Position numbers and translations under genes: made by a program
NCBI RefSeq assembly: GCF_023700005.1
Contig: NZ_JAMLJK010000003.1
Span: 62,001-126,000 of the forward strand
Direction: 5' to 3'
Length of the DNA: 64,000 nt
Source of the DNA: Larsenimonas rhizosphaerae
GTDB taxonomy: Bacteria; Pseudomonadota; Gammaproteobacteria; Pseudomonadales; Halomonadaceae
In this document: one piece after another, positions 25,345-33,773 of the stretch
Layout: each line of letters opens with the position of its first letter
Numbering within the stretch: position 1 is the stretch's first letter
Notes under the pieces: generated by a model
Database searches by the model: none
Told to the model about the DNA's origin: nothing
The model's input: the letters and a program-made list of their open reading frames with translations, nothing else

Positions 25345-26733
25345 GTGAAGCATCTGCTTTCTTCCCGTCACGACGATGACGGCTACCCCCCCAAACCACG
25401 CGCGATGGCCATGGCAGCACTCATGCTGTGCTCTCTCATGGCCGTTCTCGATACCAACATCGTCAATGTGGCCTTGCCAACCATTGCCGATGCCCTGTCC
25501 ATCTCGTCGTCGGATGCGATCTGGGTCGTCAATATCTACCAGCTTGCCGGTGCCTGCGCGATTCTGACCTTTGCTGCGCTCAGCTACCGTATTGGGGCGC
25601 GGCGCATTTATATTTCCGGTCTGGTGGTGTTCATCGTGACATCGCTGGGATGTGCCTGGTCGCCCTCCCTGTCATGGCTGGTGTTTTTTCGCTGCTTTCA
25701 GGGGCTGGGTGCCGCTGCCATGATGAGCCTCGGCCCGGCGCTTTATCGGATGGTCTTTCCCTCGCGATTGCTGGGAAGCGCCATGGGGTTTTCGGCCATG
25801 ATTGTTGCCACCGGTATAGCTACCGGGCCAACGCTTGGTGGATTGCTGCTGGCGGTTGGTGACTGGCCGCTGCTCTTTTTGATCAATGTACCCGTGGGGA
25901 TGGTCGCGCTGGTGCTTACATGGCGGTACCTGCCCGTGACTCCGGGAAGCAGGATAGCGTTTGATGGCTGGGGCGCGGTGTGGTCCGGACTGATGTTCGG
26001 TGGTCTGGTGGTCGGTGTGGATGAGCTTCGCTCGGCAGAGGGAAGCCGGTGGATGCTGTGGCTTGTGCTGGGGGTCGTGTCCGCAGTGCTGTTTATTCGC
26101 CGCCAGCAGCGATTCGACAATCCGCTGTTACCGCTGGATATTTTCAGATCCAGCCGCTTTTCGATGGCGGCGGTTACTTCATTCTTTGCCTGGGTGGGGC
26201 AGGCCAGCGCGTTCTTGAGCGTGCCTTTTCTGCTGCAGGGCGCCCTGGGGTATTCTCCACTGGCCTCGGCATTGCTGTTTACCCCTTGGCCGTTGGCGAT
26301 CATGCTCTCCGCCCCTCGGGCCGGGCGACTGGCTGACCGTTTTTCGCCGCCGCTGATCTGTACCATCGGCATGATGATCTTTATTCTGGGCGTTATCTCA
26401 CTGGCCCTGCTTGAATCCGGCGCCGGCTGGCTCGACGTGGCATGGCGGACAGCACTTTGCGGGCTGGGCTTCGGATTTTATCAATCACCGAATAATCGGG
26501 AACTGATGGGTAGCCTGCCGCGCCAGTTCAGTGGTACTGCTGCGGGAGTGATGGCGAGTGTCAGAACCTTCGGGCAATCCCTGGGGGCGGCGCTGGTCGC
26601 GCTGGCGCTGTCGGGTGGCCTGCTGGCGATGGCCGGTGGCGAGCCTGTAGTGCTGGCCCTTCGAGTGGCGGTTGCAAGTGCTGTAATCGCGCTGGTACTG
26701 AGTGCCCTGCGGCTCAGGGCCCCGCGCGAATAA
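25345..26733 (+). CDS. MFS drug-efflux transporter, DHA2 (EmrB/QacA-like) type
   Basis: A 462-residue major facilitator with many hydrophobic segments. The first segment carries MAVLDTNIVNVALPTIADAL, the DHA2 signature, followed by AIWVVNIYQLAGAC and the motif A-like YRIGARRIYISG. Proton-driven export of toxic compounds is the family role; the substrate is unknown. The start is GTG at 25345 with a weak ribosome site, since the upstream ATG at 25328 is followed quickly by a stop. An alternative start is ATG at about 25405. It does not neighbour an EmrA-type membrane fusion partner. Confidence 0.85.
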   Translation: MKHLLSSRHDDDGYPPKPRAMAMAALMLCSLMAVLDTNIVNVALPTIADALSISSSDAIWVVNIYQLAGACAILTFAALSYRIGARRIYISGLVVFIVTSLGCAWSPSLSWLVFFRCFQGLGAAAMMSLGPALYRMVFPSRLLGSAMGFSAMIVATGIATGPTLGGLLLAVGDWPLLFLINVPVGMVALVLTWRYLPVTPGSRIAFDGWGAVWSGLMFGGLVVGVDELRSAEGSRWMLWLVLGVVSAVLFIRRQQRFDNPLLPLDIFRSSRFSMAAVTSFFAWVGQASAFLSVPFLLQGALGYSPLASALLFTPWPLAIMLSAPRAGRLADRFSPPLICTIGMMIFILGVISLALLESGAGWLDVAWRTALCGLGFGFYQSPNNRELMGSLPRQFSGTAAGVMASVRTFGQSLGAALVALALSGGLLAMAGGEPVVLALRVAVASAVIALVLSALRLRAPRE

Positions 26734-26790
26734 GACGGGCAGGGATGCCTCGCAGTGATGTTGATTGAACGTGACAACAAGAGGTGATCC

Positions 26791-27099
26791 ATGAGCATTC
26801 AAGAGATTATTGAACAGAAGCTGGCTGAACTTGACCCTTCCGTATTGAAGGTCGAGAACGAAAGCCACAAGCACAGCGTGCCGCCCAATTCAGAAACCCA
26901 CTTCAAGGTCACGCTGGTCTCGGCGGCCTTTGAGCAGTTCAGTCAGGTCAAGCGTCATCAGCGTATCTACGGCATGCTGGCCGACGAGCTTGCCGGGCCG
27001 GTGCATGCGCTGGCCCTGCACCTGTATACGCCGGAAGAATGGGAGGCTCGAGGTAAAACGCGACCTGACTCACCCAACTGCCTTGGCGGCGGCGAGTAA
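26791..27099 (+). CDS. bolA: BolA family protein
   Basis: A 102-residue BolA/IbaG-fold protein. The core has HFKVTLVSAAFEQFSQVKRH followed by QRIYGMLADEL and the C-terminal strand VHALALHLYTPEEW, all typical of BolA. BolA proteins pair with monothiol glutaredoxins, affect iron-sulfur handling and, in E. coli, cell shape under stress. The ribosome site GAGGTG precedes the ATG. The HolD-like gene starts nine bases after its stop, so the two may be cotranscribed. Confidence 0.93.
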   Translation: MSIQEIIEQKLAELDPSVLKVENESHKHSVPPNSETHFKVTLVSAAFEQFSQVKRHQRIYGMLADELAGPVHALALHLYTPEEWEARGKTRPDSPNCLGGGE

Positions 27100-27108
27100 G
27101 CATTCTGC

Positions 27109-27945
27109 ATGGTTTCTGAATTTTACCGCCGCCAGTACCTTGAGGCGATGGGGCTGCCGATGTGGGAAGCGCGCTATCAACTGCCCCATGCGATGCCGAC
27201 CCCAGTGTGCGACTGGCCTGAAAAGCCGGCTGTTGCGCCGCAGCCGGGCACCCGCGGAATGGCGGCGTTGCGTGATGCGGCCGCGCCGGTATCTGAATCT
27301 GCTGCTGCGACAACTCCGCCGGACAGTGCTACGGCCGAGTCGGTAGTATCGGCGCGCGCGCTGCTGGACGATATTCGAACATCGACGGACAGCTCGCCTG
27401 CATCTGCAGAAAGGCCGGCTGCTGCTCGGGAAGTTGAGTCATCCGCTGCTGACCCGGTGGTGGATACCGTGCCTCAGGAAGTGCGCTTTACATGGGCGGT
27501 AGCGGCACTGGAAGGGCGCTGGCTGGTGGTGGTGCCTGGTCGGGCACTCGGTACGGAGGCTCAGGCGCTGTTGAAGGCATTGCTGGTGGCCTGTCGCATT
27601 ACGCCAGGGCACTGGCCGGTCTTTGAGCAGCTGGGCTGGCCAATGATTGAAGGGCTGCCCAGTCCGGCACCGCTTGATGAAGCGCGCGAGGGGGTGAAGG
27701 CCTTTCTTTCAGGACGCAGGGGGCGTGGCTGGGTACCCGAGCGCGTTATGGTGTTTGGTCAGGATGAGCAGGTGGCATCCGTCCTGAAGATCGAGGACGG
27801 CGAAAGCCACCTTCTCGGCCTGCCCGTCTGGCAGGGGCCTGCCCTGGAGGACATGCTGGGTGAATGGACGCAGAAGCGTCGCCTCTGGCCACGGCTGGCC
27901 GAATGGCACACCTGGTGGCACGGGGAGGCATCCGGCGCGGCATGA
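27109..27945 (+). CDS. Probable DNA polymerase III psi subunit (HolD-like) with long insert
   Basis: A 278-residue protein. Its ends resemble E. coli HolD: the N-terminal YRRQYLEAMGLPMWEARYQL compares with RRDWQLQQLGITQWSLRRPG, and the C-terminal PALEDMLGEWTQKRRLWPRL compares with PALTDLRANPTARAALWQQI. Between them, residues 45-125 are rich in Ala, Pro and Ser and probably disordered. The middle block VVVPGRALGTEAQALLKALL also fits the psi fold. Overlap with rimI (ATGA) repeats the holD-rimI order of E. coli. Psi links the clamp loader to SSB through chi. The assignment is by eye and by context, so moderate confidence. Confidence 0.6.
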   Translation: MVSEFYRRQYLEAMGLPMWEARYQLPHAMPTPVCDWPEKPAVAPQPGTRGMAALRDAAAPVSESAAATTPPDSATAESVVSARALLDDIRTSTDSSPASAERPAAAREVESSAADPVVDTVPQEVRFTWAVAALEGRWLVVVPGRALGTEAQALLKALLVACRITPGHWPVFEQLGWPMIEGLPSPAPLDEAREGVKAFLSGRRGRGWVPERVMVFGQDEQVASVLKIEDGESHLLGLPVWQGPALEDMLGEWTQKRRLWPRLAEWHTWWHGEASGAA

Positions 27946-28421
27946 TATTGCATGAAGACATGATTCAGCCTCTGACACTGGATGCACTTGATGCGTTGGT
28001 TACGCTCGACAGACTGAGTCACCAGGGCGGCTGGTCCCGGGTTCAGTTTCTGCGTGGGCTGGGAAGTCCGGATAACCTACTGTGTGGTATGTGGCAGGAT
28101 GAGGTGCTGGCAGGGGTTGTCGTGCTGGGCTGGCAGCCCTTTGATGCAGAACTTGAACTGATCATGGTGGCGCCCGATGTGCGCCGGCAGGGCATTGCCC
28201 GACTGCTTGTTCAGACGGCAATAACCCGGTCCGCGGCGCTGGGCAAGGAGCGGTTGCTGCTGGAGGTCAGAGCCGGCAATCAGGCGGCCATTTCATTGTA
28301 TGAAGGGATGGGGTTTGTTCGCGACGGCGTGCGTCCCGGGTATTATCCCTGCGCCGGAGGGCAGCGCGAGGATGCTGTACTGATGTCGTACCCGCTGCTC
28401 ACAGATACGACATCGGCCTGA
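27942..28421 (+). CDS. rimI: Ribosomal protein S18 alanine N-acetyltransferase
   Basis: A 159-residue GNAT acetyltransferase. The acetyl-CoA loop is RRQGIARLLVQTAI, and the C-terminal part has LLLEVRAGNQAAISLYEGMG and FVRDGVRPGYYP, as in RimI. RimI acetylates the N-terminal alanine of ribosomal protein S18. The ATG at 27942 overlaps the stop of the HolD-like gene as ATGA, indicating translational coupling; an alternative in-frame ATG lies at 27960. The E. coli holD-rimI pairing supports both calls. Confidence 0.88.
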   Translation: MILHEDMIQPLTLDALDALVTLDRLSHQGGWSRVQFLRGLGSPDNLLCGMWQDEVLAGVVVLGWQPFDAELELIMVAPDVRRQGIARLLVQTAITRSAALGKERLLLEVRAGNQAAISLYEGMGFVRDGVRPGYYPCAGGQREDAVLMSYPLLTDTTSA

Positions 28422-28447
28422 CTCGCGGCGTTTGATGGGGCCGGATA

Positions 28448-28648
28448 TCAGGATGCCTGGCTGGCGTCATCAGTTAAATCGCTGAAGCGTGCCAGAATGC
28501 CGTTAAGACGACTTTCCCACTGTGTACGTTCGTTCTTGAGCTGCTCGTTTTCCTGACGCAGTTCTTCAACTTCCATACGCAGCATCTCGATCGTATCAAC
28601 GGCCGTGCTGACTTTCTGTTCCAGCTTGTCAAACAATTCATTACTCAT
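28448..28648 (-). CDS. zapB: ZapB-like cell-division coiled-coil protein
   Basis: A 66-residue protein that is nearly all coiled coil. MSNELFDKLEQKVSTAVDTI then EMLRMEVEELRQENEQLKNE resembles E. coli ZapB ([20 protein letters not shown] then QMEIEELKEKN). ZapB stabilises the FtsZ ring through ZapA and MatP. It lies downstream of rsmD on the same strand (69-base gap), in a neighbourhood with ftsY, ftsE and ftsX. It is shorter than E. coli ZapB (about 81). A related short coiled-coil family is the alternative. Confidence 0.75.
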   Translation of the reverse strand: MSNELFDKLEQKVSTAVDTIEMLRMEVEELRQENEQLKNERTQWESRLNGILARFSDLTDDASQAS

Positions 28649-28717
28649 TCGTTCACGTCTCCTGGTCGTCCTTTTTCACCCTGACGCACCGCGTCGGTCG
28701 AAAGACTACGCGCCCAC

Positions 28718-29326
28718 TCAGGTCTCGGCAAGAGCTGAACGGCGGTAAAGCCTTGCGTGGCTCTCTCCGGCGCGTGCTTCACGGTGTAGCCGCCAGGTGG
28801 CAGGCACCTCGGGAAGCAGGGTGGCTTCCGTCTCGAGATAGATCCATGCTTCTGATGCCAGCCAGCCCTGTTGCTCCAGCAGGCTACAGCTGGGTGCGGC
28901 CAGATCACGGTTGAAGGGCGGGTCCAGAAAGATGATGTCAAACGGCGCTGCAGGCGCAGTGGCAAGCGCTATCAGGGCATCCTGGCGCAACAGGGTGGCC
29001 GTAGCACTCAGCGTTGCCAGATTATCAGCCAGTTGATCGGCTGCAATGCGGTCCTGTTCGATGAAGGAAAGCGTAGTGGCGCCTCGCGAGAGTGCCTCGA
29101 GCCCCAGTGCGCCTGTGCCTGCAAAGGCATCCAGTACCCTGGCACCATGTACGGAGCTGCCTAGCCAGTTAAACAGGGTTTCGCGTACGCGATCCGGGGT
29201 GGGTCTCAGGCCGGGGCGATCTGGCACCGGCAACTGTCGGCGACGATGAATACCGCCAATCAGGCGAAGCTTGCCTGGGGGGCGTTTGGTGCGTGAAGAG
29301 GAGGTTGGGGGTCGGCGTCTTGTCAT
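28718..29326 (-). CDS. rsmD: 16S rRNA (guanine(966)-N(2))-methyltransferase
   Basis: A 202-residue SAM-dependent methyltransferase. RVLDAFAGTGALGLEALSRG is the SAM-binding motif I, and DIIFLDPPFNRDL is the N6/N2-methyltransferase motif IV. The N-terminus is basic (KLRLIGGIHRRRQLPVPDRP), as in RsmD. It methylates G966 of 16S rRNA. The gene is divergent from ftsY, the usual gammaproteobacterial arrangement. Confidence 0.94.
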   Translation of the reverse strand: MTRRRPPTSSSRTKRPPGKLRLIGGIHRRRQLPVPDRPGLRPTPDRVRETLFNWLGSSVHGARVLDAFAGTGALGLEALSRGATTLSFIEQDRIAADQLADNLATLSATATLLRQDALIALATAPAAPFDIIFLDPPFNRDLAAPSCSLLEQQGWLASEAWIYLETEATLLPEVPATWRLHREARAGESHARLYRRSALAET

Positions 29327-29488
29327 GGCGTGGATTGTACCCGTCGCGTGACGGGAGTGGTAGGATGAGCAGGCATGTGTCGGGAGCCCCCGATCGGAAT
29401 TTTCGGACTTCGTCAGGCCAGCCGGCAGGGCAGCGCGGCCGGTTCAGGGCTAAGGTGTGACGGGTCGTCAACAAAAGATACAGCCAAC

Positions 29489-30970
29489 ATGTTCGGTTTT
29501 TTCAAACGCAAGAAACAAAAGCAGCAGGAACAGCACGAGCAGGATGTTCAGGATCAGGCGCAACGTGACGCCGAGGCTGCCGAGCAGTCCAGCGAGGAGC
29601 CTGCCCACGACAGCGTCCGGAAGGATGATACCGTTGCATCACCCGCAGCGCGGCACCATGACACGTCATGGGAAGAGGCGCTGAAGGATGCCAGGTCACC
29701 TGCGCCTGATGAATCTGCCCCCCCGGCCATCGACGAGCCTGAGCCCCCGGTGGAAACGCCACCGGTGGAAGAGCCGCCCGTCGAAGCCCCGCCGGTCAGG
29801 GAGCCCGAACATCATGCTCGAATAGCTCCCGAAAAGGGTGATGAAGCCTTGTCACCTCCTGAGGTCCCGGAGCAGCCTGTTTCGGAACCGGAACCGGAAC
29901 CGGAACCGGAACCGGAACCTGCTCCCGAACCCGCGCCGGTCGTGTCGTCATCTCCCCGAGTGGATGACCTGCCGGCCATGTTTGATCCAGTCGAAACGGC
30001 CATGGAAGCTGATCCTTCCGAAACCGTCGAGCGCAAGGGCTGGTTCTCGCGTGTGCGTCAGGGACTGGGCAAGACCCGCAGCAACCTGACCGGGGGGCTT
30101 GCGACGCTGCTGCTCGGCAAGAAGCAGATTGACGATGATCTCCTGGAAGAGCTCGAAACACGGCTTTTGATGGCCGATGTGGGTATCGAGGCAACGACCG
30201 AGATCATGGATAACCTTTCCGAGCGGGTGTCGCGCCGGGAGCTCAATGATGCCGAAAACCTGTACAAGGCGCTGCAGGAGGAGCTGACTACCGTTCTGAC
30301 GCCGGTGGCCCGGCCGCTCCGCCTGCCTGAAAAGGGGCAGGGGCCGTTTGTTATTCTGATGGTCGGAGTCAATGGGGTAGGCAAGACCACAACCATCGGC
30401 AAGTTGACCAGGCGCTATCAGGCCCAGGGGCGCAGCGTCATGCTGGCGGCCGGTGATACATTCCGTGCCGCCGCCGTAGAGCAGCTCAAGGTCTGGGGGG
30501 AGCGCAACAGTGTGCCGGTCATCGCTCAGCATACCGGTGCTGACAGTGCATCGGTGATTTATGACGGTGTGGCGGCGGCGAAGGCGCGGGGCGTGGATGT
30601 TCTGATTGCCGACACGGCCGGCCGGTTGCACAACAAGTCTCATCTGATGGAAGAGCTCAAGAAAGTGCAACGTGTCATGGCCAAGCTTGATGCCACGGCG
30701 CCGCATGAAGTCATGCTGGTGCTGGATGCCGGAACGGGGCAGAACGCCATCAGTCAGGCTGAAACCTTCAATGAGGCCATTCCGGTAACCGGAATTACGC
30801 TGACCAAGCTCGATGGCACGGCCAAGGGTGGGGTTATCTTTGCGCTGGCGAAACAGTTGGGTATCCCGATCCGTTACATCGGGGTGGGTGAAAGTCTGGA
30901 TGACCTTCGTCCCTTCAAGGCTGACGATTTTGTGCAGGCCCTGTTTACTCAAGATGATCGCGAGTCATAG
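29489..30970 (+). CDS. ftsY: Signal recognition particle receptor FtsY
   Basis: A 493-residue SRP-receptor GTPase. The start is ATG at 29489 (MFGFFKRKKQ); the frame is open further upstream but this is the conventional N-terminus. Residues 10-185 form an acidic A domain with a Glu-Pro repeat encoded by a hexamer tract. The N domain follows (GLGKTRSNLTGGLATLLLGK), then the G domain with GVNGVGKTTTIGKLT, DTAGRLHNKSHL and TKLDGTAKGG. FtsY docks ribosome-SRP complexes at the membrane. ftsE follows after three bases, the conserved ftsYEX order. Confidence 0.96.
   Translation: MFGFFKRKKQKQQEQHEQDVQDQAQRDAEAAEQSSEEPAHDSVRKDDTVASPAARHHDTSWEEALKDARSPAPDESAPPAIDEPEPPVETPPVEEPPVEAPPVREPEHHARIAPEKGDEALSPPEVPEQPVSEPEPEPEPEPEPAPEPAPVVSSSPRVDDLPAMFDPVETAMEADPSETVERKGWFSRVRQGLGKTRSNLTGGLATLLLGKKQIDDDLLEELETRLLMADVGIEATTEIMDNLSERVSRRELNDAENLYKALQEELTTVLTPVARPLRLPEKGQGPFVILMVGVNGVGKTTTIGKLTRRYQAQGRSVMLAAGDTFRAAAVEQLKVWGERNSVPVIAQHTGADSASVIYDGVAAAKARGVDVLIADTAGRLHNKSHLMEELKKVQRVMAKLDATAPHEVMLVLDAGTGQNAISQAETFNEAIPVTGITLTKLDGTAKGGVIFALAKQLGIPIRYIGVGESLDDLRPFKADDFVQALFTQDDRES
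29884..29919 (+). repeat. GGAACC hexamer microsatellite in ftsY
   Basis: Six perfect tandem copies of GGAACC encode alternating Glu and Pro in the acidic domain. The unit is a multiple of three, so slippage changes repeat length without shifting the frame. Confidence 0.95.
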
Positions 30971-30973
30971 CCG

Positions 30974-31642
30974 ATGATTGCCTTCGAACACGTAGGGAAG
31001 CGTTATGGAGGCCGTTTCGAGGCATTGGCGGATGTTAATTTTCGCCTGTCTCGAGGGGAGATGGTGTTTCTCACCGGGCATTCCGGAGCAGGGAAAAGCT
31101 CGGTATTGAAGTTGCTGACCTGCCTTGAGCGTCCCTCTCGTGGTCGTATTGTTGTTGCAGGTCATGATCTGGGGCAACTGGGAAGCGTCCGCATTCCCTT
31201 TTATCGCCGCCAGATCGGCGTGGTATTCCAGAACCATCAGCTGCTGTTTGATCGTACGGTCTTTGACAATGTGGCGTTGCCATTGTTGATTCAGGGAATG
31301 CCGGCCTCGGATGTTGCTCGCCGGGTTCGGGCTGCGCTTGACAAGGTCGGGTTGCTTCATCGGGAGCGAGCATTGCCGATTGAGCTGTCCGGCGGTGAGC
31401 AGCAGCGTATCGGTATCGCACGGGCCGTGGTTCACAAGCCGGCATTGCTGCTGGCGGATGAGCCGACCGGTAACCTGGATCCCCAGCTTTCTGCCGATAT
31501 CATGCGCCTGTTCGAGGATTTCAACCGCATTGGCACTACCGTGTTGATTGCCAGTCATGATCTGGCACTGATTGCCCGGCTCAGGCATCGGGTATTAAGA
31601 CTCAAGGATGGTCGGCTGATCGCAGACGAGAATGGATCATGA
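30974..31642 (+). CDS. ftsE: Cell division ATP-binding protein FtsE
   Basis: A 222-residue ABC ATPase. It starts MIAFEHVGKRYGG, has Walker A GHSGAGKSS, signature LSGGEQQRIGIARAV and Walker B LLADEPTGNLD. Length and sequence match FtsE, which with FtsX forms a divisome complex that activates septal murein hydrolases. It overlaps ftsX by ATGA. Confidence 0.96.
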   Translation: MIAFEHVGKRYGGRFEALADVNFRLSRGEMVFLTGHSGAGKSSVLKLLTCLERPSRGRIVVAGHDLGQLGSVRIPFYRRQIGVVFQNHQLLFDRTVFDNVALPLLIQGMPASDVARRVRAALDKVGLLHRERALPIELSGGEQQRIGIARAVVHKPALLLADEPTGNLDPQLSADIMRLFEDFNRIGTTVLIASHDLALIARLRHRVLRLKDGRLIADENGS

Positions 31643-32610
31643 GTGAACGAATGTCTTCACGGCGTGGCGCCAATCAGCAGGCGCCTTCCTTTCTGCAGCA
31701 GCGCCGTGCGTGGCAGGCGCATCATCGACAGGTTGCACGCGACAGTCTGATCCGCTTGCGTCAGCGTCCCCTGGGTACCCTGATGACGTTGTTTGCGATT
31801 GCCGTGGCCCTGGTACTGCCGGCAACCCTGTGGCTGTTGCTGGGAGGCGCCCAGGTGCTGGATCGTAATCTCGAGGATACCGCGCAGTTGACCGTGTATC
31901 TGTCACCCTCGCTTGAAGAGGCATCTGCTCGGGAAGTGGCCGACAAGGTGCGTCAGCGCGCTGATGTGGGACGTGTAGAGCTGATCACCGCTGCGGAGGG
32001 ATTGCACCAGTTTCAGGCATCCCTTGATCTGGGGGATGCCCTGCAGGGGCTGGATCATAATCCGCTGCCTGCCTCTCTGGTGGTTCAGCCTGTTACTCGC
32101 ACGCCAGAGGCCGTAGCAGCACTGGCCATGCAATTGCGCCAGGTAAACGGGGTTGATGAAGCCAGCGCCGACATGCAGTGGCTTGAGCGTCTCAAGCAGC
32201 TTACCCGGTTGGGCCAGCGTATCGTGCTGGCCTTTGGCGCACTGTTTGCACTGGGGGTTCTGCTTATCGTTGGCAACACGATTCGTCTGGCGGTCGAAAA
32301 TCGACGTGATGAAATTGAAGTGGTTACGCTGATTGGTGCAACACATGCCTTTGTCCGTCGCCCCTTTCTTTACAGCGGTGCCTGGCTGGGGCTTGGGGGA
32401 GGGATGCTGGCACTGGTGCTGCTGGCGGTCGGTATGGGGTGGCTCTCTTCACCGCTGTCTGCACTGGCGAGCAGTTATGGTACCGACTGGGAGCTTCCCG
32501 GGCTGGGGTTCGAGGGCTCACTGCTGCTGCTTGTATGCAGTACCGTGCTTGGCTGGCTTGGCGCATGGATTGCGGTAGGACGGCACCTGGCCCGAATGCG
32601 ACCGCGCTAG
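31639..32610 (+). CDS. ftsX: Cell division protein FtsX
   Basis: A 323-residue membrane protein of the FtsX/MacB family. A cytoplasmic N-terminus with RQRPLGTLMTLFAIAVALVL leads into the first membrane segment. A large periplasmic domain (residues about 70-180) follows, then three C-terminal segments around GALFALGVLLIVGNTIRLAV, with the conserved VTLIGATHAFVRRPFLYSG loop. FtsX transmits FtsE ATPase activity to periplasmic murein amidase activators. Its ATG overlaps the ftsE stop. Confidence 0.95.
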   Translation: MSERMSSRRGANQQAPSFLQQRRAWQAHHRQVARDSLIRLRQRPLGTLMTLFAIAVALVLPATLWLLLGGAQVLDRNLEDTAQLTVYLSPSLEEASAREVADKVRQRADVGRVELITAAEGLHQFQASLDLGDALQGLDHNPLPASLVVQPVTRTPEAVAALAMQLRQVNGVDEASADMQWLERLKQLTRLGQRIVLAFGALFALGVLLIVGNTIRLAVENRRDEIEVVTLIGATHAFVRRPFLYSGAWLGLGGGMLALVLLAVGMGWLSSPLSALASSYGTDWELPGLGFEGSLLLLVCSTVLGWLGAWIAVGRHLARMRPR

Positions 32611-32737
32611 GCATGCACGAATCGGTGCTGTCGCACTATGACATGGGTACGCTATACTGGAGAGTCAAGGGAACCTTATTCAAATGTTGTCCTCTAATGG
32701 GTAACGTAATAAAAGGCAACGGGGAGACCCAGTGCAT

Positions 32738-33607
32738 ATGAGTAATAGTCTTCAGCCTATCGGGAATCTGTCGCCGGGCAATGACCTGAACGGGTATATA
32801 CAGATCGTCAATGGCATTCCGGTATTGTCGGCAGAAGAAGAGCATTCTCTGGCAGTGCGCCTGCATGATGAAGGTGATCTTGGCGCTGCGCGCCAGCTGG
32901 TCATGTCACATCTGCGCTTTGTCGTGTACATCGCACGGAGTTATTCCGGGTATGGCCTGCCTCAGGCCGACCTGATTCAGGAAGGTAATGTCGGCCTGAT
33001 GAAGGCCGTCAAGCGATTCGATCCGGCACAGGGTGTGCGTCTGGTATCGTTTGCGGTGCACTGGATCAAGGCAGAGATTCATGAGTTTGTCCTGCGTAAC
33101 TGGCGCATCGTCAAGGTGGCCACTACCAAGGCGCAGCGGAAGCTGTTTTTCAATCTTCGCAGCGCCAAGAAACGTCTGGCCTGGCTGAACAATGATGAAG
33201 TGGATGCCATTGCCGAGGATCTGAACGTCAAACCGGGTGTAGTGCGTGAGATGGAAAACCGTCTTTCAGCACATGATGCAGGCTTTGATGCATCACCCAG
33301 CGATGATGAAGAGCAGACCTGGCATGCGCCGGCCAATTATCTTGAAGATACGGCGACCAATCCGGCATCCATGCTGGAAAGTACCGACTGGGAAGAGGAC
33401 TCCTCTCGTCGGCTTGCATCGGCACTGGCACGTCTGGACGAGCGTTCGCGGGATATCCTTCAGCAGCGTTGGCTGGCGGAGCAAAAGGCTACCCTGCATG
33501 AGCTGGCCGAAACCTATGAGGTATCTGCCGAACGAATACGTCAGCTTGAAAAGAATGCCATGAAAAAGCTCAAGGCTTTCATGGCAGAAGACGCCGAAGC
33601 AGCCTGA
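32738..33607 (+). CDS. rpoH: Heat-shock sigma factor RpoH (sigma 32)
   Basis: A 289-residue sigma factor. Start ATG at 32738, with GGGGAG upstream; a GTG two codons earlier is an alternative. It has the RpoH box region [17 protein letters not shown], sigma 2 [20 protein letters not shown] with [20 protein letters not shown], and sigma 4 [20 protein letters not shown]. It directs transcription of chaperone and protease genes after heat or folding stress. Position after ftsX follows the common ftsYEX-rpoH order. A strong terminator follows. Confidence 0.97.
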   Translation: MSNSLQPIGNLSPGNDLNGYIQIVNGIPVLSAEEEHSLAVRLHDEGDLGAARQLVMSHLRFVVYIARSYSGYGLPQADLIQEGNVGLMKAVKRFDPAQGVRLVSFAVHWIKAEIHEFVLRNWRIVKVATTKAQRKLFFNLRSAKKRLAWLNNDEVDAIAEDLNVKPGVVREMENRLSAHDAGFDASPSDDEEQTWHAPANYLEDTATNPASMLESTDWEEDSSRRLASALARLDERSRDILQQRWLAEQKATLHELAETYEVSAERIRQLEKNAMKKLKAFMAEDAEAA

Positions 33608-33625
33608 TCGCCAAACGCTTCACGA

Positions 33626-33659
33626 GCCCGGCCCGACTGTTGCGCGTGCCGGGCTTTTT
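33626..33659 (+). terminator. Rho-independent terminator of rpoH
   Basis: GCCCGGC (33626-33632) pairs with GCCGGGC (33648-33654) and is followed by five T residues. Confidence 0.9.
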
Positions 33660-33773
33660 ACGTATTCAATGTAATTTTTTGTTCAAAAGTCAGCGATAAG
33701 CCGTTCAGCCAAGTATGTTATGTAATCAAGGGCAATACTATGTATTTCCTGATTGGTAGAGGCATAACTTCTG

